DNA of 64,000 nucleotides from Halicephalobus mephisto (lineage: Eukaryota; Nematoda; Chromadorea; Rhabditida; Panagrolaimidae): NCBI GenBank assembly GCA_009193035.1, contig SWDT01000187.1, positions 1-64,000 of the forward strand, given 5' to 3'. Each line of letters starts with the position of its first letter. Within the stretch, counting starts at the first letter, position 1. Under the pieces are notes generated by a model. That model worked only from the letters and a program-made list of their open reading frames with translations, was not told the DNA's origin and did no database searches. The translations under genes were made by a program, and so were the position numbers. Below, one piece after another: positions 9,584 through 19,700 of this stretch.

Positions 9584-10768
9584 CTAGAAAACAAATCTGT
9601 TTTCGGTCATCTCGTGTTTTATTTGGAAGGATTTGAGTGTTCTTTGGTTAGAATCCGAAGGAACATAAATAGAAATTTAAACGACTTGAAAGATTATCAT
9701 TCAGAAAAATTAAAGTACGAACAGGTGAAGAAAAACAACATCAGAAAACGTTTAAAAAACAAAAATTAAATTAGGATTATTTTGAACATCTGAAAAGAAA
9801 ATTTTTCGTTCGAGAGTAACTCGGTGATTTTTACATTAAAATTTTTAAAAATATTAAAGATAATAATTTGTGGTATTTTTCATCGAAAACCAAAGTAATC
9901 CATCTTCGGTGGTGTTCGGACAAAAACTAAACTAGAAAGAGCACCAAAAGAAGTAGTTTGAATATCAGAAAGTGTGGGGTACTGTAGGGCATGAGTAAGA
10001 TTCTTAATTGTCTTGTGAATTGAAACTTATGTAGATGTTGAGATAAAGACCAAACTAGAAAAATAAGACCTGAATAGATAGCCTGAATATCAGGGAGTGT
10101 GGGATACTGTAGGACATGGGAGATTCTAGGTGGTACTGCATCAGGAGACATGTAGATCGTATCTTTAGTGTCCTGGTGAAGATGATTATTATACTTCTGT
10201 TTATTATCTTAATAGCTGGTTGTAACTAATATAATCCAGTCTATTATTAGATTACTTTAGGACAGAAACTAGAAAAATAAGACCTGAATGTAGCTTGAAT
10301 ATCAGGGAACGTAGGATACTGTAGAGCATGAGTAAGACCCTCGGTTGTTTTTTGTGGGAGATATATAATTATTTCCTGGACTTTATTCTTTAAATGAAGA
10401 TTGGTGATGTTTTTTTATTTCTATCTTAACAGATGGGATACTTTAATATTGGTTATGATTTCTACAGTATCCATAAGTACTTTAATATGTGATTGTTAGC
10501 CTTCGAAGGTCAACAGAGGGCTTTGTACCTCATAGTCCTATTTTAGACGTTTCTAAGTCCGTCTAAGAAGAACATATTTCTAAAAAATTTCGAAATAACT
10601 ACACAAAACCACAATTGTCAAATGTACTAGTTTCTAAAAACTTCCAAAAATACACTTCAGACTTTTTCGTGAGAAATTTCATTTTTTAAATTTCATATTA
10701 CTTTTTATTTTTTATGAATTTAATGAGATCATTTTTATAAAACAGTATTTTAATCACTCTAAATACTT
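9584..10768. repeat. Intergenic with dispersed repeat family R1
   Basis: The motif TGAATATCAGGGAGTGTGGG followed by ATACTGTAGGACATG occurs in variants near 9957, 10083 and 10298. The block at about 10075-10290 is nearly identical to 18490-18705 in the dishevelled intron, in the same orientation, and includes AAGATGATTATTATACTTCT. No gene is seen. Confidence 0.7.
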
Positions 10769-13700
10769 TCAAACATGATCAATGAAAAATTCTTCACTAG
10801 TCATGTTGCCACAGGCGATTCTGAAGCTCTGTCTCGAAGCCGCCAGATCCTTCGGGAAGTTCCCCAACCTGGCCGATTGTAGACGGAAGAACTGAGCCCC
10901 GGAGTTGTAGGGTACAATAGGGGCCGGAGGAATTATCACTCTAAAACAAATAAAGTACAGTAATAAACTAATTCCAGTAAAAAAAATAAATTACAGTAAT
11001 GTAAGTAATAAATTAACTATTTACGATAAAAAGTTAATTAATTAATTACAGTAATGTAAGTAATAAATTAACTATTTACAATAAAAAAAATAAATTTCAT
11101 TAATGTAAGTAATAAATTAACTATTTACGATAAAAAATTAATTAATTACGGTAATCTAACTTACTTTCTCCTGTGTTCTGATCCACTGGAATCTCCGTTG
11201 GAATGTCCAGAAACCTGAGAAAACATGTCATTTGCCCGATGGAAGTGGACGGGGAAGGGCGAGATCGGGACGTAGTCACTATTCTGAAAAATCAATACAC
11301 TATTTTCGAAATTAAAAATTAATTTTCTAAATTGTTTTGAAACAAAATTTTAGTCCTTTAGAAATTTCAAAATTTTAATTTTAGATGAATTATAGTTTTA
11401 AATAGATTCTGAAAGGATTTAGAAAATCCCAAAAAATTCTATAAATTTCGAAATTTCCAATTTGATGATAAAAATTAACTGTGTTGTGAAATTGTTTCAA
11501 TATGGATTTCCAGAAATATTAGAATTATTATTTTCAAATTCCGATTTTAATTCAAATTGCTGCAAAAATCAGAACTGTGTTGTTGTGAAGTTGTCTCGCC
11601 ACGAATTTCCAGAATTTTCTAGAAATCAAAAATCCCACTGAATTCTGGGAATTTGTAAAAACTTCCAGATTCTAAAACTTCAGAACCTTCTGGAAAGATT
11701 CCAGAAGCTTGAACAGGATTCTGAAAGATTTCAACCGGGGCTTCAGAAACTTGTGTAACGTTCTTGTCAAAAACAATGTTCAATACTCGTGCAATTGACC
11801 GTTTTATCGATCCATTATGGACATTGCAGTGTCATAACCAGTGCTGGGTCTAGACTTACAGTAGAAAGGAAACAAAATTAGAATTCACCAGTAACAACAT
11901 GTACAAAAATCAATTTCGCACAAGTGAATTAAACCGGGTTGTGCAGTGCTCACACGTCCCCCATGTGCCTCAGACTAGCTTGAGAGTCCTCTGTGAGTCT
12001 CCAGGACAGAGAAGGAGGTTGGAGTCCGGGATTCGCGACGACTCCATATATGGAGTTATCTGCGGAGAAGCCTCCCGTCGGAAAAGCTCCACCTCCACTC
12101 GACCTTGGAACCATCAGACCGTTATTGAAACCAGGGGATTTCCGTGAAGAATTAGGAGTTGATGATGGAGGCAGAAGTAGTCGGTGATTTCCTACCATTG
12201 CGCTATTCGTCCAGTTTTGTTGGGGAGCCAGATGCGGGGGCGGGGCAGGAAGCGAGTTGACGTCTGATCTCGAAGTTGATTCGTCCGAGAGCCTCAACCT
12301 CACGACATCTGAAAAATCGATATATAAATGCATAAATATACACAAATACATAATCACTCCAATTCCTCAATATCCTTACCTGCACAATCAGGACCGATCA
12401 TGTAGTAACTTTGTTCGTTGAATTTGTTACTGTTGACCATGTGGGTGATGTGACCTTCTTTTAGGAGATCTGTTGCGTATCTTTTGGCGTCTTTCCGATC
12501 TCCTAGACCTTCTACATGATCCATCAGCCAGTCTACCAAGTCACTACCTGAAATTAGAGGACATTACAAAAATTAAGAATAAAAATTAATTCAAAAAGTA
12601 GTTTACAGAAACATTCCTAAAGTTTTTTAGAAATTTTAGGATTTTCAAAAAATAAAAAAGCGCGAGTCGACTTTGGTGAAATTGCCAGATTTACCATTTT
12701 TGTACCTTCAAAACTCTAAAAAAGTGCAGATAAAGACAGGGCGAGTCGATTGTCGTAAAACCGCCAAAATTATCGTTTTATAATTTCACTCGCTCTTGCG
12801 CGGGAATTCAAAAATTGCAAAAAATCATATCTACTTTTTAAATTACGAAACGTGATTAAATGAAGATAATCTTACCTAAAAAGGACATCGGGATGAGGAT
12901 CTTCAACCAAGTCCTGTCTTTGATTTCTAATCCGCTGTTCGGCAAAGCCATAGCACAAACAACTCTTTTTTTATCCGTCGCAGTATCCAGTTTCTTGGGC
13001 AAAACAAACAATTGGCCGTTAGGTCCCAGAATCGTCTGCTGACCTCCGGATCCGTTCGAAGTTGCTGTTGATGAACTGTGTGCTCTACCGTAATTTGGAT
13101 ATTGTCCAGGGATCGGAGTCGGAGCTCCTTCTGATCCTTCTGGAATATGAGGAAGATTATTAGCAGCATTAGTGTGCTTAATCCAGGCATTCAAATCTAT
13201 GGGTCTGACGGGTTCTTTGGAAGGAAGAGAAAAAAAGTCCTGTCTTGTCGAGTCCCAACTTTTCGCGACGGTCAGTTTTATCGGACCTCTTCTGGAAACC
13301 GCTTCTTTGAGGACTTCCACTGCTTGGTCGTTGGTGAAGTTCTCGAAGGATATATCGTTCACTTGAAGAATCATGTCCCCGGCCTCTATTCTGCCGTCCA
13401 GAGCGACGGCACCGCCTTTCATGATGTTCGCCACGTAAATCCCGTTGTCTCCTCCTGTTGAGCTTTGTCCTACGATAGAAATACCCAAAAAGTTGACAGA
13501 ATCCATATTCAACGTCACAGTCATGACTTCCAGGGACATGGAAGTCTCCGTCATGGACGACATCGAGGACGCCCTGCTCGGTTGCCTCAGGTGCCGTCTC
13601 ATCCGTCTTTGGCGGACTCTGTAGTTATTATGCTGTCTCGAAACGGATGTAATGTTATCTGTCGACGTAGAAACACTGAAACAAGTATTTCGAAATCAAG

Positions 13701-16700
13701 ATCCATATATGAAAACTCCACTCAAAGTCAGATTTCGCAAAGCGACCGGAGGAGCCCAACGTACTAGAATACGGAAAACTGTCCGCATTGTCGTCATCCG
13801 AAACATAGCCGCTCATTTTAGATTAGATAATATTGTCTTTCGAATACTTTACAAATTTCAAAATGCAACTAGGACATGGAGTCCTGGGATTAACGCGCAA
13901 TGCAGAAACAATACATCAAACGTCCCTATCTGTCACAAATAATGGAACAATGCAGTTCCCTAAGCGGTCTAGCTAATGCTTGATTGATGGAACCAGCTGC
14001 GATAAACCAACTCACCGAGATTCATCATCGCTAAAAACACGAGCGTCTGATTCTGTGCAGACAGTGGAATCTTCAAATTGCCTTCGGCGATGACCTAAAA
14101 AACAAAATTTATAAAAAAACTGATATATGAATTTATTTTTTTCCAAAGGGAACTTGCCGATGAGATAGAAAAAAGATTAATTCTTAGAAAAAATATAGAT
14201 TTTCTTCAAAAAGATCCATGAAATAATAGTAAAAACGTTAATTTAAAAAAATTGATATATGAATTTTTTCTTAAAAGAGTTTACTAGCAAGATAATCGAA
14301 GAAAATTAACTTTTAAAGAAAATTGATATATGAATTTTCTCTTAAAAGAATTTACTAGTAAGATAATCGAAGAAAATTAACTTTTAAAGAAAATTGATAT
14401 ATGGATTTTTTCTTAAAAAAGTTTACTAGCAAGATAATCGAAGAAAATTAACTTTTAAAGAAAATTGATATATGAATTTTTCTTTAAAATGAACTTAGGA
14501 GATAATCGAAGAAATTGATATATGAATTCGGTTTTTCGCGAATGAAACTTGCCAATGAGATAAAAAGAAGCGTCAGCGCTAAGTTCACTGGTCAAAGATA
14601 AGTGAGAAGTCCGATGGAGGAACCCGATAAGTCTTCTTCTTTCAGAAGCGTCCTTCACTTTTTCGGACGCTTCTGGATCGTAGGTAGAAGTAGTATGAGA
14701 ATGAAAATACTTCTTCGGTCTTCTTTTGACGATGTCGGCCAGACTTCCCGTTTCTACTCCTGGTATTTTCTTTTTTGGTTCTTCTTTGGGTACGGTAGAT
14801 TCTGAATTTTCAGAGACTTCCAGGTTCTTGAGTGATGAAGTTTTATTTTTCAAAGATTCCGGGACTTGGATGGAAATTTCGCCTTCTTCGGCCGTGGTGT
14901 AATCGTTCGCAGAAGTCGAAAAATCGAAAGTTTGAGACAAACGAGATTTCGAAAAAGAAAATCTTTTTGAATTTAAATTTTTCGAAAACGGAGGTTCTAA
15001 TAAGCTCGGCGGGATAGTTGCCGGAGGGGAAATTGTTTTTAAAATTTCCATAAAATTTTGAGTTTTATCTGCAGGGGGTGTCGGAACGATTATCGAAATA
15101 GGTGGAAATTCAGAATCTGAGATTTTCGAAATTGGAGAAAAATTAGAATTTGAAATTTTCGAAATCGGAGAAAAATTAGAATTTGAGGTTTTCGAAATAG
15201 GTGGAAATTTAGAATCTGAGATTTTCGAAATTGATGAAAATTCAGAATTTGAGATTTTCGAAGTCGGAGAAAATTCAGAATCCTCCATTTTCGAAATTGA
15301 TGAAAATTTAGAATCCTCCATTTTCGAAATTGATGAAAATTTAGAATCTGGAGTTTCTAGAGGTCTGGATTCTGACGATGTTTTTTTGGAGTTTTCTTTT
15401 TTCAAATTTAAACTTAATTTTTTTGAATTTTCTTTGATTTTTTCTGATTGAAGGTTTTCTGATGACTTTGAGGTTACTGTAGATTGGAATTTTTCGGAGA
15501 TTTTGAAGGTAGTTTCGGATTCAGGAGATTTTTTGGATTTTTCTTTTTTCAAAGTTAAACTTAATTTTGATTTTTTTGCTGTTTTTGAATTTTCTTTGGA
15601 TTTGTCCTCTACTTCTGGACGGTCTACTGTAAATTCCGCAGTCTTCGAAAAACGTCTCAAAGTCACTGTAGATTCGGATTTTTTCGAAGTCAAACTTAAT
15701 TTTGATTTTTTCGATCCTTTTGAATCCAGTCCTTCTGAAGGCTGTACTGTAGGTTTCAAAGTCCCTGGTCTTACTGTAGATTCTGTGGATTTCAAAGTCT
15801 GTGGTCTTACTGTAGGTTCTGTAGATTTCAAAGTTCCTGGTCTTACTGTAGATTCTGTCGACTTCAAAGTTCCTTGTCTTACTGTAGATTCTGAATTTTC
15901 GTTTTTTATTGATTTTTTCTGAGAAAACGGTAGTTTTAGTTTACCGTATTCATCGACGAAAGAAAGTCTTTTTGTTGTGAAAGTTTTTTTTGAAACATGA
16001 CTGGATTCAGAAGCGGCGAAATCACTAGGACTGTTTGATTCGTTATTTTTGAAATCCGGGACTTCTAGCCATCCGGATCTGGTCTTCTGGAGCTTCTGAT
16101 CACTTCCGAGGATTATTTTATCCGTCGTTGAGTTGTTCGACGGAGCGACTATGGCCAGTCCGTTGACCCTTAGGCTTTCCGTTTTTCTGACTGATTTTTC
16201 TTTTTTCAAAGGACCCAAGAAAGATTCCACAAATTCCCTCGTTTTTTTTCTTACATACGTTTTTGGTTTTCTTTTTCCTTCTGGGTTTACTGTAGAAGTA
16301 GAAGATTCATCTTTTTTTATCAACAAAGAATTCGTTTTTGATTTTCGAAATTCTAATTCTTGTTGTTTTTTTATTTCGTACCGGTCCCAGAAGGCCAAAT
16401 CTCGGGCTTTTCTTCGTTCTTCCACAATTTCGTGAAATGAACTACTGGAAGTCTCTCCAAGTCTTCTTCCAACGGCCGGTCGATCCACAACCAGAGCTTT
16501 AGCCGTTCCAGTAAACGGCATCAATAACATAAACTTTGAAAACTAAAAAGTGCTCCATGTTATCCGAGGCGACAACAGCAACGGAGACTCGTTTCTATCG
16601 GCTTTAGAGATAGGTCTTAGCACGACTTTTACAGTACCAGATAGGTCTTAATACGATTTTGAGAATATCAAAGAAGGTCTTAATGTGATTACGAAGGTAC

Positions 16701-19700
16701 CGAGGAAGGTCTTGGCACGACTTCTACAGTATCAGCTAGGTCTTAACACGACTTCTACAGTAACAAAGGTCTTGGCACGACTTCTACAGTATCAGATAAA
16801 TCTTAATAAAATTTCTACAGTAACAAGGAAGGTCTTAGCACGACTTTTACAGTACCAGATAGGTCTTAATACGATTTCGAGAATATCAAAGAAGGTCTTA
16901 ATGTGATTACGAAGGTACTGAGGAAGGTCTTGGCACGACATCTACAGTATCAGTTAGGTCTTAACACGAATTCTACAGTAACAAAGGTCTTGGCACGACT
17001 TCTACAGTATCAGATAAATCTTAATAAAATTTCTACAGTAACAAAGAAGGTCTTAGCACGATTTTTACAGTAACAAAGAAGGTCTTAGCACAATCTCTAC
17101 AGTATCAGATAGATTTTAATAAAATTTCTACAGTAACAAAGAAGATCTTAGCACGACTTCTACAGTATCAGATAGGTCTTAATAAAATTTCTACAGTAAC
17201 AAGGAAGGTCTTAGCACGATTTCTACAGTATCAGATAGATTTTAATAAAATTTCTACAGTAACAAAGAAGATCTTAGCACGACTTCTACAGTATCAGATA
17301 GGTCTTAATAAAATTTCTACAGTAACAAAGAAGGTCTTAGCACAATCTCTACAGTATTAAAGACAATTAAAAGATATAAAATCTACAAAAATGAAAATTC
17401 TCTGGGTTTTGTCTCAGGACGAAAATTGAACAGTATTCTTTCAAGTTGGGTCCTAGAACGAAAAGTTAAAAAAAGATTTTGTTTTAAAATAGAAATTTAA
17501 ATTGTAAATTTCGGTAAAATTAAAAATAGAATTTTTTGAAGAACAAAATTAAAGCTCAGGTACAAAAACTCAAAATTTTCACATACTTTAAAATCTCAAA
17601 CAAATCAGCCTTCCCATGAAGTGACGTGGATCAAAGAAAACAAATTACATTTCTACTTCAGACAAAAAACGTAACTTTTTGGTTTCCTAACAATTGCGAA
17701 ATGTGACAAAATCGTCACATTTTTAGGAATACTTAAAATTTGTGATGAAAATTTAAAAATAATAATGACGATTTGCATTTGTTATTGAATTAGAAGTTAC
17801 ACTTTTTTGTGTTCATATCTGTGGATTCCATATAATATATGGATATATTAAAATAGCTCTGATTTATCAGATACATTATATTCAATGTATAGTTGGATTA
17901 AGTTCACAAAAAAGTCTAACTTTTGGTTTCTTAACAATTGCGAAATGTGACAAAATCGTCATATTTTTACAAATATTTAACATTTATGACTGAAATATAA
18001 TAATCGTCACATTTTTACAAATATTTGACATTTGTGACGAAAATTGTAACTTGATAGTGACGATTTAAATTTGTTAGTGACCCGAAAGTTACGTTTTTTT
18101 GTATGTTCAGACAAAACTCCTTCGAACATGAAAATTCAAAATCTAAGAAAATTTCTAAATCTACACAAGAGCCAATGTAGGTGAAAAAAAATATTTTTGC
18201 AAAGTCGGATTTCGGGTCAGAGACTAGGTACTGACTTAAAGCAAAACAAATCCAAGACTTGATTGCTCTGATTCGATGAGTGGCCCGAGTCTACAGGAAG
18301 TTTCTCGAGAGCGGAAACGATTTTCAAGAGCTCAAAAATCCGAAAACTGTTCATCAACGAAAAATTGGCGAATATTATAACTACTGTAAAAAATAATTTT
18401 TTACAAAAACTAAGTATATTGACCAGACGATACTTGAAACTAAATTTTTTTGTTTTTGTCCAGACAGAAAATTAGACAAAAAAATTTAAAGCAATAGCCA
18501 GAATATCAGGGAGTGTGGGATACTGTAGGACATGGGAGATTCTCGGTGGTACTATGTCAGGAGACTTATGTAGATCGTATCCTTAGTGTCCTGGTGAAGA
18601 TGATTATTATACTTCTGTTTATTATCTTAATAGCTGTTTGTAACTAATATAATCCGGTCTATTATTAAATTCCTTTAGGACAAAAACTAGAAAAATAAGA
18701 TCTGAATAGATAACTTGAATATCAGGAAATGTGAAATACTGTAAGACATAATAGATTCTCGATTGTTTTATGAATTGAAATTTATGTAGATAATGGGACA
18801 AACTAAACCATAAAGAAAGGATTTAAAGCAATAGCCTGAATATCAGGAACTGTAGAATACTGTAGGACATGAAAGATCCTCGGTGGTACTGTTTGAGAAA
18901 AAATATAAAAATTATACTCTTGTCTTATTGTTCTAGTAAAGATCATTACACTTATATTTTCCGTCTTAATAGTTTCAAAAATATCGATATCTTGCAAGAC
19001 GGATTTTCTAGTGGATGACGAAATAGATCAAGTACTAAAGTCGGATATTGATTTTTGTAAAAATAAAAGTCCGAGAATTTCCTAAAATGTACCAATTCGA
19101 CGAAGAAAAATAAAAAATTCAAAGAAATTACAAAAAAAATAAAATTTTAAAAAATATTCTACGCGCGCCGAATTTGGCGAACTGTTCCAATCGAAAATTT
19201 ACTTTTTTCGCTGATCGTTCTCTGGCCTATCATTCCTTTTTTATCAAATAAAAAACCAGTGCGGGTCAATTTTGGCGGATTTTTTAATAATTTTTTTTAT
19301 TAACTGGCATCTAACCTATCATTCCTTTTTTATCAAATAAAAAACCAGTGCGGGTCAATTTTGGCGGATTTTTTAATAATTTTTTTTATTAACTGGCATC
19401 TAACCTATCATTCCTTTTTTATCAAATAAAAAACCAGTGCGGGTCAATTTTGGCGAACTGGTCCAATAAACCATTCATATAAACTGATCACGAGTTAAGC
19501 CAATCATTCCTTTTCTCAAGATAAAAACCAGCGCGAGTCAATTGTTGGCAAACAATTCCGACATTTTTTCCTTTGCATTACGTGCGAGTAAAGCCAATAA
19601 TTCCTCTTCTTAGAATAACAAAAATAACACGAGTCATTTTTTGGCAAACCGTTCTGGCAATTTTTCCATTAAATAAAGTCACTTTTGACAAATCGTTCAA

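Noticed and set aside
15503..15922. 139-codon plus-strand frame opposite the large dishevelled-intron exon
   Set aside because: It is a mirror frame of the Ser/Lys/Thr-rich minus-strand repeats, with no splice or start context.
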